From Paracoccus sp. SCSIO 75233 (GTDB lineage: Bacteria; Pseudomonadota; Alphaproteobacteria; Rhodobacterales; Rhodobacteraceae): DNA of 64,000 nt. The notes beneath the pieces were generated by a model. The model did no database searches. It worked only from the letters and a program-made list of their open reading frames with translations, and was not told the origin of the DNA. The stretch's first letter is position 1. Each line of letters starts with the position of its first letter. Below are positions 1 through 9,152 of this stretch, in pieces. The stretch spans positions 1,116,001-1,180,000 of the forward strand of contig NZ_CP115757.1 of assembly GCF_027912675.1 (NCBI RefSeq). Direction: 5' to 3'. The position numbers and the translations under genes are program-made.

Positions 1-1016
1 AGATCCTGCTTTACGATAAATTCACCCAGTTCACGCTTCTCGCCGCGAAAGAGGCGGTTGCGCAATCCGGGCTGGATTTTCAGGGCGAATTGGGTCTCTC
101 CTCGGGTGTCGTTCTGGGCACGGCGGGGGGCGGGCTGAACACCTGGGATGAAAATTACCGGGTGGTGTATGAGGAGGGGAAGAACCGCGTTCACCCCTTC
201 GTCGTCCCGAAGCTGATGAACAACGCCGCCGCCAGCCATGTCTCGATGGAATTCGGGCTGCGCGGTCCGGCCTTTACCGTGGCGACCGCCTGTGCCTCGT
301 CCAATCACGCTATGGGTCAGGCGTTCCAGATGGTCCGCTCCGGCGCGGCGCGGGTGATGGTGACCGGCGGGTCGGAGGCGATGCTGTGTTTCGGCGGCGT
401 CAAGGCGTGGGAGGGGTTGCGGGTCATGTCCCGCGACGCCTGCCGCCCGTTCTCCGCCAACCGCAACGGCATGGTGCAGGGCGAGGGGGCCGGGGTCTTC
501 GTGTTCGAGGATTATGAACATGCCCGTGCGCGCGGTGCCGATATTCTGGCCGAGGTGGTCGGCTTCGCCATGTCCTCGGACGCGCAGGACATCGTCATGC
601 CTTCCGCGCAAGGGGCGGAGCGGGCGATTACCGGCGCGATGCGCGATGCCGGGCTCAACCCCGAGGAAGTCGGTTATATCAACGCCCACGGCACCGGCAC
701 GGCGGCGAATGACAAGACCGAATGCGCCGCGGTGTCCCACGCGTTCGGCCATCACGCCGACCGGCTGATGATGTCGTCGACCAAATCCATGCATGGCCAT
801 GTGATCGGCGGCACCGGCGCGATCGAGCTTCTGGCGTGCGTCATGGCGCTGCGTGACGGGATTATCGCCCCGACCATCGGATATGAAGAGCCGGACCCGG
901 AATGCGCGCTCGACGTCGTGCCGAACGAGGCGCGCGAGGCACGGGTGGAGGCGGTGTTGTCAAACGCCTTCGCATTCGGCGGGCTGAACGCGGTTATCGC
1001 GCTGAAGCGTGCCTGA
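1..1016 (+). CDS. beta-ketoacyl-ACP synthase (FabF/KAS II-like), 5' end outside window
   Basis: Condensing enzyme of fatty-acid or polyketide-type chain elongation (acyl-ACP plus malonyl-ACP). The frame is open from base 3, so the start lies upstream; 337 residues are visible of a family norm near 410. The thiolase-fold triad is complete: nucleophilic Cys in TACASS (codon at 291), His in NAHGTGT (687) and His in SMHGH (792), with the conserved Lys just before the last one. The C-terminal GFGG-type loop is present as FAFGGLNA. It is a KAS I/II-type enzyme rather than FabH. Whether it serves bulk fatty-acid synthesis or a special acyl chain cannot be told from the fragment. Its 3' end overlaps the convergent hydroxypyruvate-isomerase-like gene by 23 bp. 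Confidence 0.9.
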   Translation, partial: ILLYDKFTQFTLLAAKEAVAQSGLDFQGELGLSSGVVLGTAGGGLNTWDENYRVVYEEGKNRVHPFVVPKLMNNAAASHVSMEFGLRGPAFTVATACASSNHAMGQAFQMVRSGAARVMVTGGSEAMLCFGGVKAWEGLRVMSRDACRPFSANRNGMVQGEGAGVFVFEDYEHARARGADILAEVVGFAMSSDAQDIVMPSAQGAERAITGAMRDAGLNPEEVGYINAHGTGTAANDKTECAAVSHAFGHHADRLMMSSTKSMHGHVIGGTGAIELLACVMALRDGIIAPTIGYEEPDPECALDVVPNEAREARVEAVLSNAFAFGGLNAVIALKRA

Positions 1017-1836
1017 TATTCGATCCCGGCTGCATGCTCGGCAGGATCAGATTGCCCCGCTGGCTGTCGCGGATCAGGCGGGCATGGGTCGGCAGCCAGC
1101 CCAGCCCGGCCTCCGTCGTGCTGCGGGGGGTATAAGCGGCGGATATCCATCCGGGATAATGTGACGCCTGAAGTGCAGCGTAAAACGCCTCGAAATCCAA
1201 ATCATGCTTTGACGGTTCGTGCCGCTTTTTGATCCCCGCGATCTGGACATGGCGGACATGCGGGCCGTGGCGCTTCCAGCAGGCCATCACGTCCCCGGTG
1301 ATCTGGTGCACCTGACACAGGTCGAATTGCAGCCCCAGATTTGGCTCGCCAACCGCGTCGATCACCTCGACAGCGGTTTCGAAATCGGAGAGGAAATAGC
1401 CCGGCGCTTCCGCGCTGCTCATCGGTTTGATGGTCAGGCTGGCATGGGGCGCGCGCCGCGCCGCCCAGCGAAGATTGTCGACGAAGCACGCCCTCGCCGC
1501 GTCGCCTTTGGCGCGACCGGCCATGATGCGGATATGACGGGTCGAAAGCGCCTCGCTGATGCGCAGCGCCCGCTCGAAATCCGCGCGGAACCGCGCCCGC
1601 AGCTCCGGCACCGCCGCAAAGCCGCGCGGACCGCCGGCCCAGTTGGGTGCGGGGCAGTTCATCAGCACGATATCCATCTTCGAGGCGCGCGCCGCAGCCT
1701 GCAGATCGGTGACCGAGATGTCGTAAGGGAACAGGATTTCCGCCCCCCGGAAACCCGCCCGCTTCGCCACCTCGAAGCGTTGCAGGATCGGCAGCTCATT
1801 ATACAGGAGCGTGAGATTTGCAGCGAGGCGTGGCAT
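994..1836 (-). CDS. hydroxypyruvate isomerase-like TIM-barrel protein lacking key metal/catalytic residues
   Basis: A 280-aa member of the xylose-isomerase-like TIM-barrel superfamily, closest in pattern to Hyi (hydroxypyruvate to tartronate semialdehyde; usual length about 258). The N-terminal ANLTLLYNELP and LFPYD, and the C-terminal TEAGLGWL, fit Hyi well. The catalytic set does not: the Glu of the IEP motif is Lys137 (IKP), the His after the QFD motif is Gln175, and the Glu of the GCEY motif is Ala234 (SAAY). Asp172 and His206-Glu207 remain. I read these codons directly on the minus strand. The divalent-metal site is therefore probably broken and the Hyi reaction unlikely. The gene follows DUF1285 with a 1-base TGATG overlap, so the two are probably cotranscribed. 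An extra tail of about 20 residues overlaps the ketosynthase gene. Confidence 0.8.
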   Translation of the reverse strand: MPRLAANLTLLYNELPILQRFEVAKRAGFRGAEILFPYDISVTDLQAAARASKMDIVLMNCPAPNWAGGPRGFAAVPELRARFRADFERALRISEALSTRHIRIMAGRAKGDAARACFVDNLRWAARRAPHASLTIKPMSSAEAPGYFLSDFETAVEVIDAVGEPNLGLQFDLCQVHQITGDVMACWKRHGPHVRHVQIAGIKKRHEPSKHDLDFEAFYAALQASHYPGWISAAYTPRSTTEAGLGWLPTHARLIRDSQRGNLILPSMQPGSNIRHASAR

Positions 1837-2399
1837 CAGGGTTCCAGCGGGAAGAAATGACCGGCGGAGGTGATGCCCATGCGCCCCTCCGGGCCCTCGC
1901 TGACGGTTTCCGCAAGGCGGTAATAGGTTTTGCGGTCGATCCGGGCGCGCAGCCCGCCACGGATCTCGACATAAGGGCGCGGGTTTTCGGCAGTCCCGGT
2001 CACGGTCAGCGGGTGGTCTGCGTCAAGCCGCACCTCGTCCCCGACATTGGTGACGAAGCGGATGTCGTCCCCGATCTCCACATCTGTCGCAACGAACGGC
2101 GCATCCTCGACCTTGATGCCGATCTTTTCGACCGGGGTCACGAGATAGTGTCTGCCGTCCTCATATTTCAGGATATTGGCAAACATCCGCACCATTTCGG
2201 GCCGGCCAATCGGCCCGCCTTCGTGAAACCAGGTGCCATCGGCGCGGATTTCCATATCCATTTCGCCGCAATAGGGCGGATTCCACAGATGAACCGGCGC
2301 CGGACCCCTGGTGCCCTGCTTTCGGGCAGCCGCCATGATCCCGCCTGCGCGGTTCGCCGCCGGAGCAGCGGGTGTTGATGTTTGGGTCGGTTTGACCAT
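1836..2399 (-). CDS. DUF1285 family protein
   Basis: 187 aa, matching the DUF1285 family by its core: a HLWNPPYCGEMDMEI opening, a GRPEMVRMFANIL stretch, YLVTPVEKIGI, and a late VEIRGGLRARIDR segment. The molecular function of the family is unknown. The first 30 residues are Ala/Thr/Pro-rich and probably disordered. No signal peptide or membrane segment is visible, so a cytoplasmic location is likely. It lies divergently from moxR across a 57-bp spacer and is translationally coupled to the downstream isomerase-like gene by TGATG. The ATG at 2399 was taken as start; an internal ATG at residue 22 is possible. Confidence 0.75.
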   Translation of the reverse strand: MVKPTQTSTPAAPAANRAGGIMAAARKQGTRGPAPVHLWNPPYCGEMDMEIRADGTWFHEGGPIGRPEMVRMFANILKYEDGRHYLVTPVEKIGIKVEDAPFVATDVEIGDDIRFVTNVGDEVRLDADHPLTVTGTAENPRPYVEIRGGLRARIDRKTYYRLAETVSEGPEGRMGITSAGHFFPLEP

Positions 2400-2456
2400 T
2401 TCACCTGCGTCCGATCCGTGGTTTCATGCCATTTAGAGTATACTGAGAGAATTGTC

Positions 2457-3455
2457 ATGTCCGACGACGGCGAACTTGTCCATAAAGTTAGGAATTTAGG
2501 TGAACAGCTGACCGCCGCGCGCGGCAGCATCGAGCGGCGTTTCGTCGGTCAGCATGAGGTGGTGGAGCAGGTTCTGGCGGCGATCCTGTCAGGCGGGCAT
2601 GCGCTGCTGGTCGGTCAGCCGGGGCTGGGCAAGACCATGCTGGTCGATACGCTGGCGACGGTGCTGGGCCTTGACGATGCGCGCATCCAGTTCACGCCGG
2701 ACCTGATGCCGGCGGATATTCTCGGCTCCGAAGTGCTGGATCAGATGGCCGATGGCCGGCGTGAGTTCCGCTTTGTCGAGGGGCCGGTCTTCACCCAGCT
2801 TCTGATGGCCGATGAGATCAACCGGGCCAGCCCGCGCACCCAGTCGGCACTGCTGCAGGCGATGCAGGAAGGGCAGGTGACGGTTGGCGGCGCGCATCGT
2901 CCGCTTGGCAAGCCGTTTCATGTGCTGGCAACGCAGAACCCGATCGAACAGGAAGGCACCTATCCGCTGCCCGAGGCGCAGCTCGACCGTTTCCTGCTTC
3001 AGATCGACGTGGATTATCCCGACCGTGACACCGAACGCGCGATCCTGCTGGCGACCACCGGGGCGGAGGAGGATGCGCCCCATGCCGTCATGGGGCCGGA
3101 GGATCTGATGGCCGGGCAGGCGCTGATCCGGCAGATGCCGGTCGGTGAGACGGTGCTGAACGCGATCCTCGATCTGGTCCGCGCGCTGCGTCCGGGGCCG
3201 GAGAGCGCCGATTGGGTGGATGATGCGTTAAGCTGGGGGCCGGGTCCACGCGCCGCGCAGGCGCTGATGATGGTCACCCGTGCGCGCGCCGTGCTGAACG
3301 GGCGTTACGCCCCGACGCTGGAGGATGTCGATGTCATGGCCGCCCCGGTGCTGCGTCACCGGATGGCGCTGAATTTCAGCGCAAGGGCGCAGGGTGAGAC
3401 GACGGACAGCGTCATCGCCCGTATCCGCGACGCGCAGTTCCGGCAAGCGGCGTGA
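2457..3455 (+). CDS. MoxR-family AAA+ ATPase
   Basis: A 332-aa AAA+ chaperone of the MoxR type (AAA_3 core plus lid). Walker A GQPGLGKT lies at residues 53-60 and Walker B LLMADEIN at 115-121, followed by the family-typical RASPRTQSALLQAMQEGQVT stretch; ATQNPIEQEGTYPLPEAQLDRF is the sensor/pore region. MoxR proteins act with VWA or DUF58 partners in maturing or remodelling proteins, often metal enzymes or envelope proteins. I chose the ATG at 2457, which has GAGAGA just upstream; the same frame runs upstream to 2382 but would overlap the divergent DUF1285 start. It is the first gene of a four-gene operon joined by 4-bp GTGA/ATGA overlaps, which implies coupled, stoichiometric production. Confidence 0.93.
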   Translation: MSDDGELVHKVRNLGEQLTAARGSIERRFVGQHEVVEQVLAAILSGGHALLVGQPGLGKTMLVDTLATVLGLDDARIQFTPDLMPADILGSEVLDQMADGRREFRFVEGPVFTQLLMADEINRASPRTQSALLQAMQEGQVTVGGAHRPLGKPFHVLATQNPIEQEGTYPLPEAQLDRFLLQIDVDYPDRDTERAILLATTGAEEDAPHAVMGPEDLMAGQALIRQMPVGETVLNAILDLVRALRPGPESADWVDDALSWGPGPRAAQALMMVTRARAVLNGRYAPTLEDVDVMAAPVLRHRMALNFSARAQGETTDSVIARIRDAQFRQAA

Positions 3456-4336
3456 ATCCAGACGATATCAACCCTGCGGCTATGCTGCGCGCGCGGGCGG
3501 AGGCGGCATCTGCCGTTCTGCCGCCGCTTCAGCTGGCACGCGGACCCGTCGCGGCGACGGTCGCGCCCGGCGGGCATGGTCTGCGCAGGCCGGGTCAGGG
3601 GGAGGATTTCTGGCAATACCGCCCCGCCCATGAGGCCGATACGGCACGCAGCATCGACTGGCGCCGCTCGGCCCGGGGGGATGCTCAATTCGTGCGTGAC
3701 CGCGAACGCCAGACCGCGCGCAGCGCCGCGATCTGGATCGGAAGCGGCGCGGGCATGGGCTATGCCGGGCAGAAACCGGGCGGGGAGAGCAAGTTTGACC
3801 GCGCCAAGCTGCTCGGCCTGTCGCTTGCGCTGTCTCTGATCCGCGCCGGTGAGCGGGTGGCGCTTCTGGGGCAAAAGCCCGGAGGTGGCGCGGTGCAGGC
3901 AGAGCGGTTGAGCCATGATCTTGCCGGTCTGCCCCTGAGCCGCCTTGATCTGGATGCGCCTGATGCAGCGGCGGCGCGGTCGGGCCGGATTGCTATTCTT
4001 ATTGATGATTTTTTGTTTGAAAATAACGATTTGATATCGTTTCTTAATGCTGTTTCCGGTCTTGGATCGGGCGGGGTAATGTTGCAAATTCTGCACCCGG
4101 ATGAAGAGGATTTTCCCTTCGGCGGCGCGGTCAGGTTTGAAACTGCAGGCGGCATTCGCCACGCCACCCGCGATGCGGAGGGGCTGCGGGACGCCTATCG
4201 CAACCGGCTTGAGGCCCGGCGGGAGGCGCTGGCGCGAATGGCAGGTCAGGCAGGCTTTGTCTTCGGTACGCATGATCTGGGCCGCCCGTCCTCCGAGGCA
4301 TTGATCTGGCTGCATGGGGTGCTGTCGGCGCGATGA
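3452..4336 (+). CDS. DUF58 domain protein
   Basis: 294 aa with a GTG start inside the moxR stop (GTGA). The DUF58 signature is clear: FWQYRPAHEADTARSIDWRRSAR, followed by a VWA-like fold. DUF58 proteins are the usual cytoplasmic partners of MoxR ATPases. No membrane segments were found, unlike longer DUF58 proteins that carry two. Bases about 4000-4070 (residues about 183-206, encoding DDFLFENNDLISFLNAV) are strikingly A+T-rich compared with the rest of the operon, although the frame stays open. That may be a locally different ancestry or simply Phe/Asn/Ile/Leu-rich content. The stop overlaps the next ATG (ATGA). Confidence 0.88.
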   Translation: MNPDDINPAAMLRARAEAASAVLPPLQLARGPVAATVAPGGHGLRRPGQGEDFWQYRPAHEADTARSIDWRRSARGDAQFVRDRERQTARSAAIWIGSGAGMGYAGQKPGGESKFDRAKLLGLSLALSLIRAGERVALLGQKPGGGAVQAERLSHDLAGLPLSRLDLDAPDAAAARSGRIAILIDDFLFENNDLISFLNAVSGLGSGGVMLQILHPDEEDFPFGGAVRFETAGGIRHATRDAEGLRDAYRNRLEARREALARMAGQAGFVFGTHDLGRPSSEALIWLHGVLSAR

Positions 4337-7035
4337 TGATGCTCGGCCCGATAGGTTTCGGCGCGCCGCTGCTGCTGGCGGGGCTGGCGGTGTTGCCGCT
4401 GCTCTGGTGGCTTTTGCGGGCGCTGCCGCCGGTGCCGCGCCGGGTCCGCTTTCCCGGCACGGCGCTGCTGGTCGGTTTGCAGGATCCGAACCCGGTGGCG
4501 CAGCGGACGCCTTGGTGGCTGCTGCTGATCCGTTTGCTTGCCGTGGGGGCGGCCATTCTGGCCTTTGCCCAGCCGGTCTGGCGTCCCGCCCCGCCGGTTG
4601 AGGAGGGCGATGCGCTTCTGATCGTCATGGATGCAGGCGCCACGGCGGCACCGGGCTGGGCGCAGGCGCAGACACGGGCGGTCCGGGCGGCGGAGACGGC
4701 GATTTCCGGCGGGCGTCCGGTGGCCGTGCTGCTGGCTGACGGGCGCGCGACCGATCCGCTCAGCTTCGGGGCGGATGGCGGGGTCGCCGCCGGTCTGCGC
4801 GCCGCCATGCCGCAGCCGTGGCCGGGAGCATACCCCGAAACGGTGGCGGAGATGCTGGCCAACCTGCCGGATGGCGCGCTGCGGACGCTGTGGCTCAGCG
4901 ACGGTCTGGACCACCCGAACCGGCAGGCATGGCTTCAGGCGCTTGGCGATCTGGGTCCGGTCAGCGTGGTTCCGCCCGCCGGTCCCGCCTACAGCCTGAG
5001 ACTGGCGGAGGACGCCGCCCCGCCGGTGCTGGAACTGGCGGCGACGGGTGACGATGCACCCGCGATCCGCGCCCTTGGGCCGGACCCGCAGGGCATCAAC
5101 CGTGAGCTCGCGCGGCTCGACCCTGCTGTGCCTGTGCAGCGTCAGGGCGTCACCACGCGTCGCGTTGTGGCGGAGCTTCCGGCGGAATTGCTCGCCCGTG
5201 TGACGCGGTTCCAGATTGACGGGGTCGATTCTGCCGCTGCCGTGGTTCTGGGCGATGACCGGCTGCGCCGCCCGCTGGTGGCGCTGATCGGGGACGGGCA
5301 GGCCACGTCCGAGGCACAGAGCCTGCTGTCGCCCGCGCATTACCTGCGCAGCGCGCTGTCCGGTTCGGCGCGGCTGATCGAGACCGGGCTGGACGATGCG
5401 CTGACCGCCAATCCCGACGTTATCGTGCTGATGGACCGCGTCGGGCTGGAGCCGGACGGGGCGCTGGCGCAATGGGTGACCGATGGCGGGCTGCTGATCC
5501 GCTTTGCCGGGCCGCGCATGGCCGCCGATCCGGGGCTGAGCACGGAGCCGCTGCTGCCGGTCCGCCTCCGCCCCGGTGGTCGCGATATGGGCGGCGCGCT
5601 GAGCTGGGGCGAGCCGCGCGGCATCGCGGCATTTCCGCCGGACGGGCCATTCGCGGGGCTGACGATCCCTGACGAGGTGACGATCCGGGGGCAGTTGATG
5701 GCCGAGCCCGCGCCCGATCTGGCGCAGCGCAGCATGGCCAGCCTGACCGATGGCACGCCACTGGTGACACGGGCGGAGATGGGCGAGGGGCGGCTGGTGT
5801 TCTTCCACACCACGGCCAGTGCGGAGTGGTCGTCGCTGCCGATTTCCGGCCTGTTCCTGTCGATGATCGACCGGCTCGTCGAAACCGCCCGGCGCGGCGC
5901 GGGCGACGGCGAGGCTCCGGCAGCGGGTGGTTTGTGGACGGCGGAGCGGGTGCTGGACGGGTTCGGGCGGCTGTCACAGCCGCAGAACCCGGCCCCGGTC
6001 GCGGCGGAATTGCTGCAGGCCGGTGCCGCGCCGGACCTGCCAGCGGGGATCTATCGTTCCGGCGAGCGTTATATGGCGGTGAATGCCGGCACACCGATTG
6101 CCGTGGCGGGCTGGCCCGGTGCGCAGGTGGAAAGCGGCGCGGGCGCGGGGGTTCCGCTGGCGGGCTGGCTGCTGCTGGCGGCGGCGGCGATGCTGATCTC
6201 CGATCTGATGGGCAGCGTGGTGCTGCGCCGTGGCAGCCTTGCCGCCGCGCTGATCGCGGCGCTGCTGCTGCCGGTGGATGGCCGCGCGCAGGAGGTCGAC
6301 CCGGAGCTTGCCCGGGCCGCATCGCAATTCGCCATGGGCTATGTGCTGACCGGCGATGCCGAGCTGGACGAGATTTCGCGCGCCGGTCTGACCGGGCTGT
6401 CGGCCACGCTGACCGGGCGAACCACGGTGGAGCCATCGGCCCCGGTCGTGATCGATCTGGAAACCGCCGATCTGACGCTGATGACGTTCCTTTACTGGCC
6501 GGTGTCGGAGGCGCAGCCGATGCCCTCTGCGCAGGCCTATCTGCGGCTGAACCGTTTCCTGCGCGGCGGCGGCATGATCCTGATCGACACCCGCAATGCC
6601 GATCTGACCGGGGCCGGGCTGGACGATTCAGGCGCGCTGCGGCGGCTGGTCGGACCGCTTGACATGCCGCCGCTTGAGGTCGTGCCGCAGGATCACGTTC
6701 TGACCCGCAGCTATTACCTGCTGAACGACATGCCGGGCCGTTACAGCGATGGCGATGTCTGGGTGGAGGCTGCCGCCTCTGCCACGGGATCGGTCAATGA
6801 CGGGGTGTCGCCGGTCGTTCTCGGCGGCAATAGCTGGGCGGAGGCATGGGCGGTCGATGATCGCGGCCTGCCGCTATTCGCCATCGGTGCCGGTCTCGAT
6901 GGCGAGCGGCAGCGGGAGATGGCGCATCGTTTCGGCGTGAACCTGATCATGTATGTGCTGACCGGGAATTATAAATCCGACCAGATCCATATCCCGGCCC
7001 TGCTCGACCGGCTTCAGCAGGAGGAGGGCGGATGA
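4333..7035 (+). CDS. BatA-N / DUF4159 membrane protein of the MoxR operon
   Basis: 900 aa. The N-terminus is the double-membrane-segment BatA-type module (two hydrophobic segments at about residues 8-30 and 56-78 separated by RRVRFPGTALL). A VWA-like or Rossmann-like region follows, then a central hydrophobic segment near 615-640 and a second hydrophobic, signal-like stretch near 638-652. The C-terminal 210 residues are DUF4159, with ADLTLMTFLYWPV, LRLNRFLRGGGMILIDTRN and a C-terminal NLIMYVLTGNYKSDQIH. DUF4159 has a glutamine-amidotransferase-like fold with no known activity. The protein probably anchors the MoxR/DUF58 machinery to the inner membrane. It looks like a fusion of BatA-type and DUF4159 proteins that are separate genes elsewhere. 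ATGA overlaps join it on both sides. Confidence 0.85.
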   Translation: MMMLGPIGFGAPLLLAGLAVLPLLWWLLRALPPVPRRVRFPGTALLVGLQDPNPVAQRTPWWLLLIRLLAVGAAILAFAQPVWRPAPPVEEGDALLIVMDAGATAAPGWAQAQTRAVRAAETAISGGRPVAVLLADGRATDPLSFGADGGVAAGLRAAMPQPWPGAYPETVAEMLANLPDGALRTLWLSDGLDHPNRQAWLQALGDLGPVSVVPPAGPAYSLRLAEDAAPPVLELAATGDDAPAIRALGPDPQGINRELARLDPAVPVQRQGVTTRRVVAELPAELLARVTRFQIDGVDSAAAVVLGDDRLRRPLVALIGDGQATSEAQSLLSPAHYLRSALSGSARLIETGLDDALTANPDVIVLMDRVGLEPDGALAQWVTDGGLLIRFAGPRMAADPGLSTEPLLPVRLRPGGRDMGGALSWGEPRGIAAFPPDGPFAGLTIPDEVTIRGQLMAEPAPDLAQRSMASLTDGTPLVTRAEMGEGRLVFFHTTASAEWSSLPISGLFLSMIDRLVETARRGAGDGEAPAAGGLWTAERVLDGFGRLSQPQNPAPVAAELLQAGAAPDLPAGIYRSGERYMAVNAGTPIAVAGWPGAQVESGAGAGVPLAGWLLLAAAAMLISDLMGSVVLRRGSLAAALIAALLLPVDGRAQEVDPELARAASQFAMGYVLTGDAELDEISRAGLTGLSATLTGRTTVEPSAPVVIDLETADLTLMTFLYWPVSEAQPMPSAQAYLRLNRFLRGGGMILIDTRNADLTGAGLDDSGALRRLVGPLDMPPLEVVPQDHVLTRSYYLLNDMPGRYSDGDVWVEAAASATGSVNDGVSPVVLGGNSWAEAWAVDDRGLPLFAIGAGLDGERQREMAHRFGVNLIMYVLTGNYKSDQIHIPALLDRLQQEEGG

Positions 7036-9152
7036 GCTGGGGCGGGCTGGTCTTTGACCCGGTGCTGGCCCCGCTGATCGGCGGGGTCGCGGCGATCTGG
7101 GCGGCTGTGGCCGTGGCGGGGCTGGCAGTGCTGGTGCTGACGGTCGCGCTCTGGCGTGGCCTGCGTGGCGCGTGGTGGCGCGGCGGAACGCTGCTTCTGA
7201 TCGCTGCTGCGCTTGCGGGACCGGGGGTGGAGCGGGGCACGGCGCGCGCGCTCAGCGATATAGTGCTGCTGGTCGATGACCGCAGCGCCAGCCAGTCGCT
7301 GCCGGGACGGCGCGCGCAGACCGAGGCAGCGCTTGAGCGTTACACGGCGGAACTCTCCGGGTGGCCGGATACGGAGGTCCGCCGGATCACGGTCGGCGAC
7401 GATGAGGACGGCACCTTGCTGGGCGACGCGCTGGCGAAGGCGATTGCTGCGGAACCGGCGGATCGCTTTGCCGGGGCGGTCGTGGTCAGTGACGGGCTGG
7501 CCCATGACGCCGCCGCCATGCCCGCCGATGCGCCCGCGCCGGTGCATTTCCTGCAAACCGGCACGCCGCAGGACTGGGATCGCCGCATCGTGGTGGACGA
7601 GGCGCCGGGATTTGCCCTGATCGGGGAACCCACGGTCATCAGCCTGCATATCGCGGATGAGGGCGCCGTGCCTGCCGACCGGGCCGGTCCTGCGACGCTG
7701 ACCGCCACGCTGGATGGGGAGGTGATCGCGACCGTCGCGGTGACACCCGGCGTCCGGATCGAGTTGCCGGTGACGCTGGACACGGCAGGGCGCAATGTCG
7801 TCATGCTGTCGGTGGAACCGCTCTCTGGGGAGTTGACATCTGTCAACAATACCGCCGCGCTCAGCATCAATGCGGTGCGCGACAGGTTGCGGGTGCTGCT
7901 GGTGTCGGGGGAGCCCAATCCCGGCGAACGAACATGGCGCAACCTTCTGAAATCGGACGTGAATATCGACCTGATCCACTTCACCATTCTGCGCCCGCCG
8001 GAGAAATTCGACGGCGTGCCGGTGAACGAACTGGCCCTGATCGGCTTTCCCACCCAGGAACTGTTCATGGAGCGGATCGAGGATTTCGACCTGATCATCT
8101 TCGACCGCTTCCGGATGCGCGGCATTTTGTTGCCGCAATATTACGACAATATCCGCCGCTATGTGGAAGGGGGCGGCGCGGTTCTGGTCTCTGCCGGGCC
8201 GGAATTTGCCGGGGTGGAAAGCATCGCCCGATCTCTGCTCGGCCCGATCCTGCCGGCGCGGCCAACGGGGCGGCTGATCGAGGGGGCGTTTACGCCGGAA
8301 TTGACCGAACAGGGCCGCCGCCATCCCGTGACCCGCGATCTGCCCGGTGCGCCGCTGGAAAGCGGCGAGGCGCGGCCCGATCAGTGGGGCCGCTGGCTGC
8401 GCATGATCGAGACCTCGCCCGCCCCCGACAGCACCGTGGCGATGACCGGGGCGGATAATCAGCCGCTCCTGCTGCTGCGGCGTGAGGGCGAGGGCCGGGT
8501 GGCGCTGATCGCCTCTGACCAGCTCTGGCTTTGGGGGCGGGGGTTCGAGGGCGGCGGTCCGCAACTCGACCTGATGCGGCGGGTGGCGCATTGGTCGATG
8601 AAAGAGCCGCAGCTTGAGGAAGAATCGCTGGAGTTGCGCGACCTGCCGGGACTCGCCGTCGAAATCACCCGCCGGACGCTGGAGGATACCGCGCCGCCCG
8701 CGCAGATCACCGGCCCGGGTGGCGAGGCAAGCGAGGTGGCGCTGGCCGAGGACGGGCCGGGACGCTTCACCGGGCGGTTCGAGGCAGCTGAGCCGGGGCT
8801 TTACACCGTGCGGCAGGGCGATTTGTCGCGCACCATTGCCATCGGCCCCGCGGCACCGCGCGAGTTTGACCGTACCGTCGCCAATGCCGCCGCCATTGCC
8901 GGGCTGACGGAGGCGTCGGGCGGCAGTATCCAGCTTCTCTCCGACGGGGTGCCGGATCTGCGCCGCATCGCCGAAGGGCGGGTGTCCGAGGGTCGCGGGG
9001 TCTCGCGCAACTGGATCGGGCTGACGCCGCGCGGCGCGGAAACCGTGACCGGGCTGTCGCGCCGTCCGCTGCTGCCGGGCTGGCTGTGGCTGTGCCTGAT
9101 CGGCGGCGCGATGCTGGCCGGATGGCTGATCGAGGGGCGGCGGGCGGCGTGA
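7032..9152 (+). CDS. membrane protein with glutamine-amidotransferase-like domain (MoxR operon, last gene)
   Basis: 706 aa. Two N-terminal membrane segments (about residues 12-38 and 50-68) precede a large extracytoplasmic or cytoplasmic region with a CARF-like or Ig-like segment (ATLTATLDGEVIATVAVTPG), then a class I GATase-like fold around residues 280-520 (RVLLVSGEPNPGERTWRN, YYDNIRRYVEGGGAVLVSAGPEF), and a last membrane segment near 680-702 (GWLWLCLIGGAMLAGWLIEG). No catalytic Cys-His-Glu triad is evident, so it is likely a non-enzymatic scaffold. It overlaps the upstream DUF4159 gene by ATGA and ends the operon; fabZ begins 88 bp later. Confidence 0.8.
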   Translation: MSWGGLVFDPVLAPLIGGVAAIWAAVAVAGLAVLVLTVALWRGLRGAWWRGGTLLLIAAALAGPGVERGTARALSDIVLLVDDRSASQSLPGRRAQTEAALERYTAELSGWPDTEVRRITVGDDEDGTLLGDALAKAIAAEPADRFAGAVVVSDGLAHDAAAMPADAPAPVHFLQTGTPQDWDRRIVVDEAPGFALIGEPTVISLHIADEGAVPADRAGPATLTATLDGEVIATVAVTPGVRIELPVTLDTAGRNVVMLSVEPLSGELTSVNNTAALSINAVRDRLRVLLVSGEPNPGERTWRNLLKSDVNIDLIHFTILRPPEKFDGVPVNELALIGFPTQELFMERIEDFDLIIFDRFRMRGILLPQYYDNIRRYVEGGGAVLVSAGPEFAGVESIARSLLGPILPARPTGRLIEGAFTPELTEQGRRHPVTRDLPGAPLESGEARPDQWGRWLRMIETSPAPDSTVAMTGADNQPLLLLRREGEGRVALIASDQLWLWGRGFEGGGPQLDLMRRVAHWSMKEPQLEEESLELRDLPGLAVEITRRTLEDTAPPAQITGPGGEASEVALAEDGPGRFTGRFEAAEPGLYTVRQGDLSRTIAIGPAAPREFDRTVANAAAIAGLTEASGGSIQLLSDGVPDLRRIAEGRVSEGRGVSRNWIGLTPRGAETVTGLSRRPLLPGWLWLCLIGGAMLAGWLIEGRRAA

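Noticed and set aside
2439..2444. TATACT as a -10 box for moxR
   Set aside because: It lies 13 bp before the ATG and would put the start of transcription inside or after the Shine-Dalgarno; no -35 at the proper distance.
4246..5808. Long antisense frame (520 codons) opposite the DUF4159 gene
   Set aside because: Arg/Gln/His/Pro-rich composition typical of a shadow frame; the sense gene has domains and operon context.
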